Source of the DNA: Methylocystis sp. Sn-Cys
Lineage (GTDB): Bacteria; Pseudomonadota; Alphaproteobacteria; Rhizobiales; Beijerinckiaceae
DNA length: 64,000 nucleotides
Direction of reading: 5' to 3'
Assembly: GCF_016745395.1 (NCBI RefSeq)
Contig: NZ_JAERVJ010000001.1
Location: 248,001 to 312,000 of the forward strand
The notes beneath the pieces are model-generated. The model saw nothing but the letters and a program-made list of their open reading frames with translations, searched no databases and was not told where the DNA came from. Within the stretch, counting starts at the first letter, position 1, and every line of letters starts with the position of its first letter. The translations under genes and the position numbers were made by a program. Below are positions 8,466-17,529 of this stretch, piece after piece.

Positions 8466-8510
8466 TTTCGTGACGAAAGCGTAGCGCGGGGCGGACTTTT
8501 CTCGTCCCGC
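8466..8510 (+). promoter_or_regulatory. Two-hairpin leader of serC (possible serC-motif RNA)
   Basis: Hairpin 1 is TTTCG-TGA-CGAAA at 8466-8478. Hairpin 2 pairs GCGGGGCG (8486-8493) with CGTCCCGC (8503-8510), with one G-U pair. The serC RNA motif known from alphaproteobacteria is a two-hairpin element upstream of serC. Position and layout fit; conserved bases could not be checked. Confidence 0.4.
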
Positions 8511-8527
8511 CTTTCTCAGGACATCCC

Positions 8528-9697
8528 ATGGCTACGTCCAAACCCGGCCAAAAGCCGGCGAACCCGCGTTTTTCCTCCGGCCCCTGCGCCAAGCGTCCCG
8601 GCTGGTCGTTCGAGAACCTCAAAGGCGCGGCGCTCGGCCGCTCGCATCGCTCCAAGGCCGGCAAGGACAAGCTCGCGCAGGCCATCGCGCTGACCCGCGA
8701 GGTTTTGCAGGTTCCCGCCGATTACCGCATCGGCATCGTCCCGGCCTCCGACACCGGCGCTGTCGAGATGGCGCTGTGGTCGCTCCTGGGCCCGCGCGGC
8801 GTCGACGTCGCCGCCTGGGAGAGCTTTTCGGCCGATTGGGTGACGGACGTCATCACGCAACTGCGGCTCCCCAACGCCCGGACCTTCACCGCCGCCTTCG
8901 GCGAGCTGCCCGATCTCTCGCAGATCAATTTCGACAATGACTTCGTCTTCGCCTGGAACGGCACCACGGCGGGCGTGCGCGTGCCCAACGCCGATTTCAT
9001 CCCGGCCGACCGCAAGGGACTGACGATCTGCGACGCGACCTCGGCCGCCTTTGCGCAGAACCTCGATTTCGCCAAGCTCGACGTCACCACCTATAGCTGG
9101 CAAAAGGTGATGGGCGGCGAGGCGGCGCATGGCATGCTGATCCTCTCGCCGCGCGCCGTGGAGCGGCTGGAAAGCTACACGCCGGCCTGGCCAATGCCCA
9201 AGATTTTCCGCCTGACGCACAACGGCAAGCTCGTCGAGGGCATTTTCGAGGGCGACACGATCAACACGCCCTCGCTCCTTGCGACCGAGGACTATATCGA
9301 CACGCTGAGCTGGGCGAAGTCGATCGGCGGCCTGCCGGCGCTGCGCGCCCGCTGCGACGCCAGCGCCAAGGCCGTCGCGGATTGGGTCGCAAAGACGCCC
9401 TGGATCGAGCATCTCGCCGAGAATCCGGCGACGCGCTCCAACACCGGCGTCTGCCTCGTCTTCTCGGGCAAGAGCGCGGCGCAGAGCGAGGCCGAGAAGG
9501 CGGCGCTCGCCAAGAAAATGGTCGCCATGATCGAGGCGGAGGGCGCGGGCTTCGATTTCGGGGCCTATCGCGACGCGCCCCCCGGCTTCCGCATCTGGTG
9601 CGGCGCGACGGTGGAGGCGTCCGACGTCGCGATCCTGACGCAATGGCTCGACTGGGCCTATGCGGAGGCGACGGCGACGGTCGAGGCGGTTGGCTGA
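8528..9697 (+). CDS. serC: Phosphoserine aminotransferase
   Basis: 389 residues, PLP-dependent class V aminotransferase that converts 3-phosphohydroxypyruvate to phosphoserine; the same enzyme can act in pyridoxal phosphate synthesis. The N-terminal [15 protein letters not shown] and [13 protein letters not shown] segments belong to the alphaproteobacterial branch. The PLP lysine sits in [16 protein letters not shown] and the cofactor-binding DATSAAF lies before it. serA, usually next in alphaproteobacteria, is absent; a toxin-antitoxin pair follows. A structured leader precedes it. Confidence 0.95.
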   Translation: MATSKPGQKPANPRFSSGPCAKRPGWSFENLKGAALGRSHRSKAGKDKLAQAIALTREVLQVPADYRIGIVPASDTGAVEMALWSLLGPRGVDVAAWESFSADWVTDVITQLRLPNARTFTAAFGELPDLSQINFDNDFVFAWNGTTAGVRVPNADFIPADRKGLTICDATSAAFAQNLDFAKLDVTTYSWQKVMGGEAAHGMLILSPRAVERLESYTPAWPMPKIFRLTHNGKLVEGIFEGDTINTPSLLATEDYIDTLSWAKSIGGLPALRARCDASAKAVADWVAKTPWIEHLAENPATRSNTGVCLVFSGKSAAQSEAEKAALAKKMVAMIEAEGAGFDFGAYRDAPPGFRIWCGATVEASDVAILTQWLDWAYAEATATVEAVG

Positions 9698-9718
9698 CCT
9701 TGATGCTCCCTGCGCGTT

Positions 9719-9741
9719 GATATATCTTTTTCGGATATATC
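9719..9741 (+). promoter_or_regulatory. Probable vapBC operator
   Basis: Two copies of the self-complementary octamer GATATATC, at 9719-9726 and 9734-9741, spaced 15 bases start to start, lie just ahead of the antitoxin ribosome site (GGAGG, 9748-9752). This is the expected layout for autoregulation by an AbrB-type antitoxin. The role is inferred from position and symmetry. Confidence 0.5.
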
Positions 9742-9757
9742 CGCGCTGGAGGCTCAT

Positions 9758-10000
9758 ATGGACAAAGCGAAGCTATTCTGGTCCGGCCGTTCACAGGCGG
9801 TGCGGCTGCCGAAAGACTATCGGATCGAAGCGGATGAGGTGCGAATCCGCCGGCGCGGCGACGCGATCATTCTCGAGCCAATCCCGAAAGACTGGACTTG
9901 GCTCGACACGCTCGCGGGAACGCTCTCCGAGGACTTTCTGGAAGAGGGCCGCGAGCAGCCGCCCATCCAAGAGCGTCCTGACCTCGACAGCGTATTTTGA
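9758..10000 (+). CDS. vapB: VapB-type antitoxin (AbrB/MazE fold)
   Basis: 80 residues. The N-terminal half, AKLFWSGRSQAVRLPKDYRI followed by DEVRIRRRGDAIILEP, is a SpoVT-AbrB swapped-hairpin DNA-binding domain as in VapB antitoxins. The acidic, proline-rich tail should wrap the toxin. GGAGG lies at 9748-9752. The toxin gene starts four bases after the stop. The complex probably represses its own promoter at the paired GATATATC sites upstream. Confidence 0.9.
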   Translation: MDKAKLFWSGRSQAVRLPKDYRIEADEVRIRRRGDAIILEPIPKDWTWLDTLAGTLSEDFLEEGREQPPIQERPDLDSVF

Positions 10001-10003
10001 TCC

Positions 10004-10405
10004 TTGCGCTACCTTCTGGACACCAACGCCGTCATCCACCTCCTGAAGACGGCGGACTCCGCGCTCGCGCGAAGGCTGCGCCAGCACCGGCCGGAAGACG
10101 TTTGCATCTCGGCGATCGTCACCCACGAACTCTATTTCGGCGCCTTCAAAAGCGCTCGGGTCGAGGCCAATCTCGCCCGGCTGCAAGCCTTGCAGTTCGA
10201 GGTGCTACCCTTCGATCTGGAAGACTCTATCGCCTCGGGGGAGATTCGCGCGAAGTTGCGCGCGGAAGGGACGCCCATCGGCCCATATGATCTCCTCATC
10301 GCCGGGCAGGCGCTGGCGCGGGGTCTCACGCTCGTTTCCGCGAATGTAAAAGAGTTCCGCCGCGTTGAAGGGCTGACGGTCGAAGACTGGGCCCACTCGG
10401 GCTAA
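10004..10405 (+). CDS. vapC: VapC-type PIN-domain ribonuclease toxin
   Basis: 133 residues from a TTG start three bases after the vapB stop, so translation is coupled. PIN-domain acidic residues are visible: the aspartate of YLLDTNAVIHLL near the start, the glutamate of IVTHELYFGAF, and the aspartate of GPYDLLIAGQAL. The strand end SANVKEFRRVEGL has Asn where many toxins have Asp or Asn-Thr. The likely activity is Mg2+-dependent cleavage of tRNA or rRNA. The reading frame is intact, so the pair should be functional. Confidence 0.9.
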   Translation: MRYLLDTNAVIHLLKTADSALARRLRQHRPEDVCISAIVTHELYFGAFKSARVEANLARLQALQFEVLPFDLEDSIASGEIRAKLRAEGTPIGPYDLLIAGQALARGLTLVSANVKEFRRVEGLTVEDWAHSG

Positions 10406-10588
10406 TCCGCGCTTCCCGCCCGCGTTCCGCCCTCCCCGGCGTCAGGCGGGAGCTATGCTCCCGTTCTAGCTCTTACACTGTTGCACGAGAGTCACTCCCC
10501 ACACGGAAACGCGCGCCTGTCGCCTAGGCGGGGCGCTTCGCGCTTGCGATGGCCGAGCGTCTGCGAGACTAATCAAGGTGATCGCTTT

Positions 10589-10620
10589 CCCGCGCCTAGC
10601 TTGGCGGTGCGGGGCTTTTT
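10589..10620 (+). terminator. Intrinsic terminator between vapC and the L,D-transpeptidase gene
   Basis: CCCGC-GCC (10589-10596) pairs with GGC...GCGGG (10603-10613), followed by CTTTTT. It lies 32 bases before the transpeptidase ATG, so it ends readthrough from upstream or could act as an attenuator. The rest of 10406-10588 shows nothing recognisable. Confidence 0.55.
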
Positions 10621-10651
10621 GTCTTCTGCCGCAATCGAACAAGGGATACTC

Positions 10652-11272
10652 ATGCGACGGCTCGTCCTAGCATCGCTCTGCATTTTTGCCGCTTCCGGCG
10701 CCTTCCTCTCGCAAAGCCAGGCGCGAAGCGCCGCTCCCCAGGCCGAAACCGATCCGCTGACCGAACTCTTTGGCGGCGCGCCCGCCGCCGCCCCCGCGCC
10801 GACCGGGCCCGATGGTCGTCCGCAGGCCATCGCCATTCCGCGCGAGATCGTCGCGCTCGACGCCAAATATCCCGCCGGCACGGTTATCATCAACACGAGC
10901 GAGCGCCGTCTCTATTACGTGCTCGGCAATGGCCAGGCGATCCGTTACGGCGTGGGCGTCGGCCGTCCTGGCTTCGAATGGTCGGGCGTGCGCTACGTTT
11001 CCAGCAAGCGCGAATGGCCTGATTGGACGCCGCCGGCCCAGATGCTGCGCCGCCGCCCCGATCTGCCGCGCCACATGGAGGGCGGCCTCAACAATCCGCT
11101 CGGCGCGCGCGCCATGTATCTGTCGGGCACGCTCTATCGCATCCACGGCTCCAACGAGCCGGAGACGATCGGTCAGGCCGTGTCCTCGGGCTGTATTCGC
11201 ATGACCAATGACGACGTCACCGACCTTTATGACCGCGTGAAGGTCGGCACCCGCGTGGTGGTGACGCGATAA
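10652..11272 (+). CDS. L,D-transpeptidase (YkuD family), exported
   Basis: 206 residues from the ATG at 10652, preceded by AAGGGA. An N-terminal signal peptide (MRRLVLASLCIFAASGAFL...SQA) targets the periplasm. A low-complexity Ala/Pro linker leads to a YkuD domain with the diagnostic histidine in YRIHGSNEPETIG and the catalytic cysteine in SSGCIRM. It should form 3-3 peptidoglycan cross-links or attach proteins to peptidoglycan. It stands alone, followed by a hairpin and a repeat cluster. The upstream in-frame extension to 10481 has no start signal and overlaps the terminator. Confidence 0.9.
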   Translation: MRRLVLASLCIFAASGAFLSQSQARSAAPQAETDPLTELFGGAPAAAPAPTGPDGRPQAIAIPREIVALDAKYPAGTVIINTSERRLYYVLGNGQAIRYGVGVGRPGFEWSGVRYVSSKREWPDWTPPAQMLRRRPDLPRHMEGGLNNPLGARAMYLSGTLYRIHGSNEPETIGQAVSSGCIRMTNDDVTDLYDRVKVGTRVVVTR

Positions 11273-11298
11273 GCGACGCGCTTGGGACAATTCTAAAA

Positions 11299-11322
11299 GC
11301 GGCCGGCCTCGGTGCCGGCCGT
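11299..11322 (+). terminator. Hairpin after the L,D-transpeptidase gene
   Basis: CGGCCGGC and GCCGGCCG form an 8-bp GC stem, followed by a weak T-rich tail (TCAGTTTGTT). Probable terminator for the preceding gene. Confidence 0.5.
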
Positions 11323-11348
11323 CAGTTTGTTGGCGAACTCCCAAGGCG

Positions 11349-11470
11349 GCCTCGTCCTTCGAGACGCGAGCTTCGCTCGCTCCTCGGGATGAGGCCTAAG
11401 TGTTTGGTAAGAGACGCAGAAGCCCCTCATGCTGAGGAGGCTGCACGGCAGGCGTCTCGAAGCACGAGGG
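11349..11470. repeat. Family D palindromic repeat cluster
   Basis: Two facing halves. CCTCGTCCTTCGAGACGC...CTCCTCGGGATGAGG runs at about 11350-11395, and an inverted, diverged copy (CCTCATGCTGAGGAGG...GCGTCTCGAAGCACGAGG) at about 11425-11470. The first half holds an inner GCGAGC-TTC-GCTCGC hairpin. It occupies the gap between the convergent transpeptidase and cNMP-binding genes (11273-11543). Confidence 0.7.
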
Positions 11471-11543
11471 GCGTCAACACAACATTGTTTGCGGTCTCGC
11501 GGCCGGTCTCGACGCCGGCCGTTTGGCGGTACGCCGCCGCGGG

Positions 11544-12179
11544 TCAAGCGTCGCTACGAGACCGCGCCAGCTCCACATTATGCTGCATGCGCTTCATCAT
11601 CAGCTTCATGAGATAGAAGCCGAATTGCGGATTTTGCGCCGCAAGCTCCAACAATTCGTCATAGCGCACGCTCAGGAGCGCGACCTCGCTGACGGCGACG
11701 GCCGTCGCCGTGCGGCGGTTCTCATCGGTGAAGAGCCCCATCTCCCCGAAAAACGCCCCCGGCTCGAGCGTGACGCCGAGTTCACGCAGCGATATCCGGC
11801 CGCGCACGAGGATATATGCCTCCTCGGAGAGATCGCCCTTGCGATACAGCGTGAGGCCATCGGGGAGCGCGAGATGCTTCATGTAGGGGCGCAGCCATTC
11901 GTAATCGAATTCGCCCCCGCTCGCGGCGCTCGTCGCCGACCGCATGTCGCGGATGAGCCTTTGCATCTGCCGCAGGCGGAAGATGTTGATCGGCGCCATG
12001 AAGGCGTTGAGCGCGAAGAGCGGGTAATAGCCCTTGAGAAAAAAATAGGCGGCGAAAAGCGCATTGGCGAGGATCGCCGCAATGCGCAGCGGGATCATCG
12101 TATTCGATACGAAGACGAAGACATTCGCCGCCGCAGCGAGATAGCCGATTGCCTCGACGAGCCAATTTCCTGGAATCAT
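11544..12179 (-). CDS. Membrane-anchored cyclic-nucleotide-binding protein
   Basis: 211 residues. The N-terminal third has about three hydrophobic segments (ATG start [57 protein letters not shown]). The rest is a cNMP-binding beta-roll with [19 protein letters not shown] and the phosphate-cassette-like [23 protein letters not shown]. It has no helix-turn-helix, so it is not a CRP regulator. It resembles the Popeye-like bacterial family with a membrane anchor. Ligand and partner unknown. Transcribed away from leuD. Confidence 0.8.
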   Translation of the reverse strand: MIPGNWLVEAIGYLAAAANVFVFVSNTMIPLRIAAILANALFAAYFFLKGYYPLFALNAFMAPINIFRLRQMQRLIRDMRSATSAASGGEFDYEWLRPYMKHLALPDGLTLYRKGDLSEEAYILVRGRISLRELGVTLEPGAFFGEMGLFTDENRRTATAVAVSEVALLSVRYDELLELAAQNPQFGFYLMKLMMKRMQHNVELARSRSDA

Positions 12180-12350
12180 CGCCTGCCCGAAATCGCGCCG
12201 TTTTGCAGATCATATCAGAAAGGCCGGCGCGCCTGCGAGCCTCCGCGCCCGCTTCTCGAACTGAAACTGGCGGGAAGCCTTCCACCGCTTTGCGCTTGTG
12301 CGGGCAATTTGCTAAAGGGCGCGTCAACTCTTAAACGCGCCAGGCAGGAC

Positions 12351-12956
12351 ATGGAAAAGTTCACTACGCTCACCGGGGTCGCCGCGCCGCTGCCGATCAT
12401 GAACGTCGACACGGATATGATCATCCCCAAGCAGTATCTCAAAACCATCGCGCGGACGGGCCTCGGCAAGGGTCTCTTTTCCGAGATGCGCTATGGCGAG
12501 GACGGGTCCGAGAACCCCGATTTCGTGCTGAACCAGCCCGCCTATCGCCAGGCGACGATCCTGATCGCGGGCGATAATTTCGGTTGCGGCTCTTCGCGCG
12601 AGCACGCGCCCTGGGCGCTGCTCGACTTCGGCCTGCGTTGCATCATCTCGACGAGCTTCGCCGATATTTTCTACAATAACTGTTTCAAGAACGGCATTCT
12701 GCCGATCAAGGTCTCGCAGGCCGAACTCGACAAGCTGTTCGACGACGCGGCGCGCGGCGCCAACGCCACGCTGACCGTCGACCTCGAAGCCCAGGAGATT
12801 CGCGGTCCCGACGGCGGCGTCGTGAAATTCGACATCGACCCTTTCCGCAAGCATTGCCTGCTGAACGGCCTCGACGACATCGGGCTGACGCTTCAAAAGG
12901 CCGATAAGATCGACGCTTTCGAGAAGGCGGCCGGGCAGTCTCGCCCCTGGGCTTAG
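12351..12956 (+). CDS. leuD: 3-isopropylmalate dehydratase small subunit
   Basis: 201 residues from the ATG at 12351. It forms isopropylmalate isomerase with LeuC in leucine synthesis. The N-terminal [31 protein letters not shown] and the active-site [13 protein letters not shown] are characteristic. Length is normal. leuC and leuB are not in the window, so the operon is split here as in many Hyphomicrobiales. The 113-base gap to lptB shows no clear terminator. Confidence 0.97.
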   Translation: MEKFTTLTGVAAPLPIMNVDTDMIIPKQYLKTIARTGLGKGLFSEMRYGEDGSENPDFVLNQPAYRQATILIAGDNFGCGSSREHAPWALLDFGLRCIISTSFADIFYNNCFKNGILPIKVSQAELDKLFDDAARGANATLTVDLEAQEIRGPDGGVVKFDIDPFRKHCLLNGLDDIGLTLQKADKIDAFEKAAGQSRPWA

Positions 12957-13070
12957 ATTGGCCCGCAACGGAAGCGCGGCGCAGAACCATCTAGCGGCGC
13001 AGCCGCGCCTGAGTTAGGAACGCGGGGGACGACGCCTGACCGGAAGAGCAGGCGCCGCCGGGGGCCGCAA

Positions 13071-14102
13071 TTGCCTCTTCCCAGTTCTCGACGGACGCCC
13101 TTGACTAGATTCGCCGGCCTTGCGACGCGCCTGCGCGCCGCCGCCCAGTCTCTGACCGGGCCAATCGGCGCGCTCCAGGCGCGTCTCGGCAAGACGACTC
13201 CTTCCCATAAGAAGGACGATCTGGCCGAGGCCGACTGGCGCGGCGAAGACGCTGCTGAAAATTTAGGCGCCTTTCCGGAGGACGCCCGCGTCTGGGCGCA
13301 GCCCAAATCCGCCGATCCGAGTGGCGACCCAAGCGCCTTCGCCGCCGGGTCTTATCTCGAAGATCCCGGCTATGACGGACAGGGGCTTCTCTCTGTCCAT
13401 AATCTCGCCAAGGCCTATAAATCCCGCCGCGTGGTCGAGGATGTGAGCCTTCACGTCGCGCGCGGCGAGGCCGTTGGCCTGCTCGGCCCCAATGGCGCAG
13501 GCAAGACGACCGTCTTCTATATGATCACCGGGCTGGTGAAGCCCGATAAGGGCGTGGTGTCGCTCGACGGATATGACGTGACGCCCTTGCCCATGTATCG
13601 GCGCGCGCGCCTCGGGATCGGCTATCTACCGCAGGAAACGTCTGTTTTTCGTGGGCTTTCTGTCGAGGACAACATCCTCGCCGTCCTCGAGATCACCCAG
13701 CCGGACGAGAAGAAGCGCAAGGACGAGCTCGAAGGCCTGCTCGACGAATTCCGCCTCACCCGCATGCGGCATACGCCGGCGGTTGCGCTCTCCGGCGGCG
13801 AACGCCGGCGCTGCGAGATCGCCCGCGCGCTTGCCGGGCATCCGTCATTCATGCTGCTCGACGAGCCCTTTGCCGGCATCGACCCGATCGCCGTCGGCGG
13901 CATTCAGGACCTTGTGCGGCACCTCAAGGCGCGCGGCATCGGGGTGCTCATCACCGACCATAGCGTGCGCGAAACGCTGGGCCTGACCGATCGCGCCTAC
14001 ATCATCTACAACGGCCATGTGCTGACCGAAGGGCGACCTGAAGAGATCGTGGCTAATCCCGATGTGCGCCGAATATATCTCGGCGAGGATTTTAGGATGT
14101 AG
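13071..14102 (+). CDS. lptB: LPS export ABC transporter ATP-binding protein LptB
   Basis: Cytoplasmic ATPase of the LptB2FGC complex that extracts lipopolysaccharide from the inner membrane. Walker A GPNGAGKT is at about 139-146, signature LSGGERRR, Walker B FMLLDEPFAGID and H-loop ITDHSVRE; the order and the YLPQETSVFRGLSVEDNI segment are diagnostic. Usual LptB is about 240 residues. Here about 105 extra residues precede the ABC domain when read from TTG at 13071 (another TTG lies at 13101). Codon use of the extension resembles coding sequence. lptC and lptA, usually upstream, are missing; leuD takes their place. Confidence 0.93.
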   Translation: MPLPSSRRTPLTRFAGLATRLRAAAQSLTGPIGALQARLGKTTPSHKKDDLAEADWRGEDAAENLGAFPEDARVWAQPKSADPSGDPSAFAAGSYLEDPGYDGQGLLSVHNLAKAYKSRRVVEDVSLHVARGEAVGLLGPNGAGKTTVFYMITGLVKPDKGVVSLDGYDVTPLPMYRRARLGIGYLPQETSVFRGLSVEDNILAVLEITQPDEKKRKDELEGLLDEFRLTRMRHTPAVALSGGERRRCEIARALAGHPSFMLLDEPFAGIDPIAVGGIQDLVRHLKARGIGVLITDHSVRETLGLTDRAYIIYNGHVLTEGRPEEIVANPDVRRIYLGEDFRM

Positions 14103-14180
14103 TTTAACCTGCCAAGCTTTCAAAATTTGAGGAGAATTGATTTAATCCTTGCGGTTGCGCAAATAGATTTGGAGGCGCCA

Positions 14181-14831
14181 GTGGGTAGTCTCGCTTCGGA
14201 CTTTTCCGGCAGAAATGCCGAGCTTATGGCTCATCTTCATGAAAAGGATCAGGAATTACAGCAGTTAAAAGAGAAATATAACGCGCTTTGCCGGCGCTTT
14301 AGAGATAATCTCGCGACGATTTCCATGCTTTTTGCCGCTCAGGCGCGACGAACCGTCCAGCCGGAACTTTGCCGCAAATGCGTTTCCTGTCTGGTCGGTG
14401 TCTATGATCTGGAAGATATTGGCGACGAACGGATTTCCATGGCGGCATATCTTCCGACGCTTTCCAAGGTGCTGGTCACGAGCTTCGACAACCGAATCAG
14501 GCTGGCAACCTCCGTCGACCCGACCATCACGCTCGATTTCCGGCGCGCCCACTGCATCGGCCTTATCTACGCAGAAGCCGCCTCGAACGCGCTCAAACAC
14601 GCCTTCCCCGGCCTCAGCTCAGGCGCTGTCTATGCGACGCTGCGCATCGATAGCGCAAAGCTCGCGCTGACGGTCGTCGACAGCGGTTTTGGCTTCGACG
14701 TCGAGATCGCGACGCGGCAGAGGTCGGAAGGTTTGAATTTCATGCAGGAGCTGGCGCGCCAGATCGACGGCGACCTCGGCATCAGGTCGTCGCAAGCCGG
14801 CACGACCGTCTCGCTCACCTGCCCACTCTAA
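14181..14831 (+). CDS. Histidine-kinase-like protein lacking the phospho-acceptor His
   Basis: 216 residues from GTG at 14181, five bases after GGAGG; an upstream TTG at 14127 is less supported. An N-terminal coiled coil (HEKDQELQQLKEKYN) leads to CRRFRDNLATISMLFAAQARR, which aligns with the HisKA_2 dimerisation motif but has Arg at about residue 38 where the phosphorylated His belongs. The GHKL ATPase half has an intact N box (EAASNALKHAFPG) and G box (DSGFGF). It could be an ATPase scaffold or regulatory partner of HWE/HisKA_2 kinases, the class that feeds PhyR. Inserted between lptB and rpoN, which are normally adjacent. Confidence 0.75.
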   Translation: MGSLASDFSGRNAELMAHLHEKDQELQQLKEKYNALCRRFRDNLATISMLFAAQARRTVQPELCRKCVSCLVGVYDLEDIGDERISMAAYLPTLSKVLVTSFDNRIRLATSVDPTITLDFRRAHCIGLIYAEAASNALKHAFPGLSSGAVYATLRIDSAKLALTVVDSGFGFDVEIATRQRSEGLNFMQELARQIDGDLGIRSSQAGTTVSLTCPL

Positions 14832-14976
14832 AGGATTCGAGGGTTAGTGATTAACCTTTAGGCGTTTCGGCTCTGACGGCGCCGTCTATTTGGCCCTGCC
14901 GAGCTTTCTGCCCCGTGCTATAAGCAAAAAACAGGCCGCGAAAGTGGCCCGGAGACAAGCGTGCGAGTGGGCGCAG

Positions 14977-16566
14977 ATGGCGATTTCGACCAAGCTGATG
15001 ATGCGTCAGGGCCAGGCCCTGGTGATGACCCCGCAGCTCTTGCAAGCGATCAAGCTGCTGCAATTTTCCAATCTGGAGCTTTCCGCCTTTTTGCACGACG
15101 AGCTCGAGCGCAACCCGCTGCTCGAGGCGCAGGAAGGCGACTACGCCGACGGTCCAGCCGCGGAGCGCGAGGCGAGCCATTCCGACGATTTCCGCGTGGA
15201 ATCGCAGGGCGAAGCGGATCATTTCGGCGCGGAGCCTCACGAGGGCGATTGGGCCCGCGATTCGCTCGCGGTCGATTCCGCGACGCTTTCCTCCGATCTC
15301 GGCGCCGATTTGAGCAACACCTTCGACCCCGAGGGCCCGGCGGTGACAGCCCAGGCGCCGCGTGAGGCGCTGGAGGGCGCGGGCCTGTCCGCGACTTCCT
15401 GGAGCGGCTCCGCCGGCGGCGGGGGCGACGATGGCGAGGCGCCCAATCTCGAGGCTTATGTCGCGTCCCGCCCCAGCCTGCACGAGCATCTTGCCGAACA
15501 GCTCGCGCTTGTTTGCCCGGAGCCCGGCCGGCGGATGATCGGTCAGGCGATCATCGACGGCATCGACGAGACCGGCTATCTGCGCGAGGCCATCGAGGAG
15601 ATTGCAGACAGGCTCGGCGCGGGCCTCGCCGAAACCGAGGCGGTGCTCGCGGCGATCCAGAGTTTCGAGCCATCCGGGGTGGGCGCCCGCGATCTCGCCG
15701 AATGCCTGGCGATTCAGCTCAAGGAGCGCGATCGCTACGATCCGGCGATGCAGATTTTCGTGGCTAATCTGGCGCTTGTCGCCAAGCGCGATTTCGCTCA
15801 GCTCGCCAAGCTCTGCGGCGTCGACGGCGAGGACATCGCCGACATGGCCGCCGAGCTGCGCAGCCTCGACCCCAAGCCCGGTCGCGCCTTTGGCGATTCG
15901 CCGATCCAGCCGCTCGTCGCCGACGTCATCGTGCGCGCCGCCCCTGACGGCTCATGGCATGTGGAGCTGAATTCCGACGCGCTGCCGAGAGTGCTCGTCA
16001 ATCACAGCTATGCGGCGAAGGTCAGCGCCGGGGCGCGCGACGGCGACAAGACCTTCATCTCCACCTGCCTGCAGAACGCCAATTGGCTGACGAAAAGCCT
16101 GGAGCAGCGCAGCCGGACCATTTTGAAGGTCGCCTCGGAGATCGTTCGGCTGCAGGACGCTTTTCTCGCCAAAGGCGTGGAACATTTGCGGCCGCTCAAT
16201 CTGCGCACTATCGCCGATGCGATCGGCATGCACGAGTCGACCGTCTCCCGCGTCACCTCGAACAAATATATGATGACGCCGCGCGGCATCTTCGAGCTCA
16301 AATATTTCTTCTCGGCCTCCATCGCGACAACGAGCGGCGCGGAGGCCCATTCAGCCGAATCCGTGCGATTCCGCATCAAGCAGATGATCGACAGGGAGAC
16401 CGCCGACGACGTGCTCTCCGACGACGCCATCGTCGCCAAGCTGAAGGCGATCGACATCGACATCGCCCGGCGCACCGTCGCCAAATATCGCGATAGCCTG
16501 CGCATTCCTTCTTCGGTCGACCGCCGCCGGGCGAAAATGGCGATGGCGCGCGAGCAAGTTCATTGA
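14977..16566 (+). CDS. rpoN: RNA polymerase sigma-54 factor
   Basis: 529 residues from the ATG at 14977 (MAISTKLMMRQGQALVMTPQLLQAIKLLQ), the conserved Gln-rich region I that contacts activators. A variable acidic region II spans about residues 50-170. The core-binding domain, the helix-turn-helix (TIADAIGMHESTVSRVTSNKY) and the C-terminal RpoN box ARRTVAKYR, which reads the -24 element, are all present. It directs activator-dependent transcription of nitrogen and other genes. The rpoN-hpf-ptsN order is canonical. Confidence 0.98.
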   Translation: MAISTKLMMRQGQALVMTPQLLQAIKLLQFSNLELSAFLHDELERNPLLEAQEGDYADGPAAEREASHSDDFRVESQGEADHFGAEPHEGDWARDSLAVDSATLSSDLGADLSNTFDPEGPAVTAQAPREALEGAGLSATSWSGSAGGGGDDGEAPNLEAYVASRPSLHEHLAEQLALVCPEPGRRMIGQAIIDGIDETGYLREAIEEIADRLGAGLAETEAVLAAIQSFEPSGVGARDLAECLAIQLKERDRYDPAMQIFVANLALVAKRDFAQLAKLCGVDGEDIADMAAELRSLDPKPGRAFGDSPIQPLVADVIVRAAPDGSWHVELNSDALPRVLVNHSYAAKVSAGARDGDKTFISTCLQNANWLTKSLEQRSRTILKVASEIVRLQDAFLAKGVEHLRPLNLRTIADAIGMHESTVSRVTSNKYMMTPRGIFELKYFFSASIATTSGAEAHSAESVRFRIKQMIDRETADDVLSDDAIVAKLKAIDIDIARRTVAKYRDSLRIPSSVDRRRAKMAMAREQVH

Positions 16567-16808
16567 ATTGTGAATAGGGCGGGCGCCGCCGCCTCATTTT
16601 GCGGCGCCCATTGACTTCGCAGCCCCAGGCTTCTAACGCTGCCCGAAATTCCGCAGCGTTCCGCGGGAAAACCGTCTGAACCGCGAGCCCGTCGGGGCGC
16701 GTTCGGGTCTCGGAAGCGTATAGAAGAAAATCCGTAATTGGCGGTTAGCGACGGCGAGGCGTCTCGGCCTCGATCACGATTGGCCGCGTTTCGGAAAGGC
16801 AAAACGGC

Positions 16809-17372
16809 ATGTCCCTGAGAGTTTCAGGCAAGAACATCAACATCGGCGAATCGTTGCGCGTCCATATCACGCAGCGCCTCGAGCAGACCACGTCGAAATA
16901 TTTCGACGGCGGCGTCAGCGGCCATGTCACGATCGCGCCTGAAGGCTCCGGCTATCGCGCCGACTGCGCGCTGCATTTGACCTCGGGCATCGTGCTCCAG
17001 ACCGACGGGCGCGGGCACGAGCCCTACGCCACATTCGATCAGGCGGCCGACCGGCTGGAAAAGCGCTTGCGCCGCTACAAGGAGCGGCTGAAGGGTCATG
17101 GCCAGGTCCATGAGTCGCCGGAGGTTGTGCCTTATCACGTGCTCGAGGCGCCCGATCAGGAAGCCGAGGCGCCCGTCGAATTCAGCGCCGCCGTGGTTGC
17201 CGAGAGCACAACCAAATTGCGTCGCCTGTCGGTGTCGGCCGCGGTTCTCGACCTCGACCTGTCGGGCGCGCCAGTCATGGTCTTCCGCCATGCAAATACT
17301 GGCCGCGTGAATATTGTCTATCGGCGCGCCGACAACAATATCGGATGGATCGATACCCCCGGCGGCGCATAG
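16809..17372 (+). CDS. hpf: Ribosome hibernation promoting factor, long form
   Basis: 187 residues. The N-terminal domain (MSLRVSGKNINIGESLRVHI to the RRYKERLKGH helix) is the HPF/YfiA ribosome-binding fold. The C-terminal 60 residues (PVMVFRHANTGRVNIVYRRADNNIGWID) form the dimerisation domain of long HPF, which makes 100S ribosome dimers in stationary phase. A 242-base gap separates it from rpoN and shows no strong hairpin; it probably holds its own promoter. Neighbour ptsN follows after 157 bases. Confidence 0.96.
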   Translation: MSLRVSGKNINIGESLRVHITQRLEQTTSKYFDGGVSGHVTIAPEGSGYRADCALHLTSGIVLQTDGRGHEPYATFDQAADRLEKRLRRYKERLKGHGQVHESPEVVPYHVLEAPDQEAEAPVEFSAAVVAESTTKLRRLSVSAAVLDLDLSGAPVMVFRHANTGRVNIVYRRADNNIGWIDTPGGA

Positions 17373-17529
17373 TCGAGCATAGAAAGCGCGTTCCGAGGTA
17401 AAGAGAAACGCCGCCGCGAGGACAGAGAAGACATAATCGTGGCTTTCCCGGCATGTATCTTGCGATTCCTTCCCGGCGCTGTCGCCAGGTGAAGGCGGTT
17501 CTCCAACGCTTGAACGGATAGGGCGTCGC

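Noticed and set aside
8516-9757. Antisense open frame opposite serC (413 codons)
   Set aside because: Shadow of serC; low-complexity arginine-rich translation.
11544-12179. cNMP-binding protein as a CRP/FNR regulator
   Set aside because: No helix-turn-helix; the N-terminus has membrane helices.
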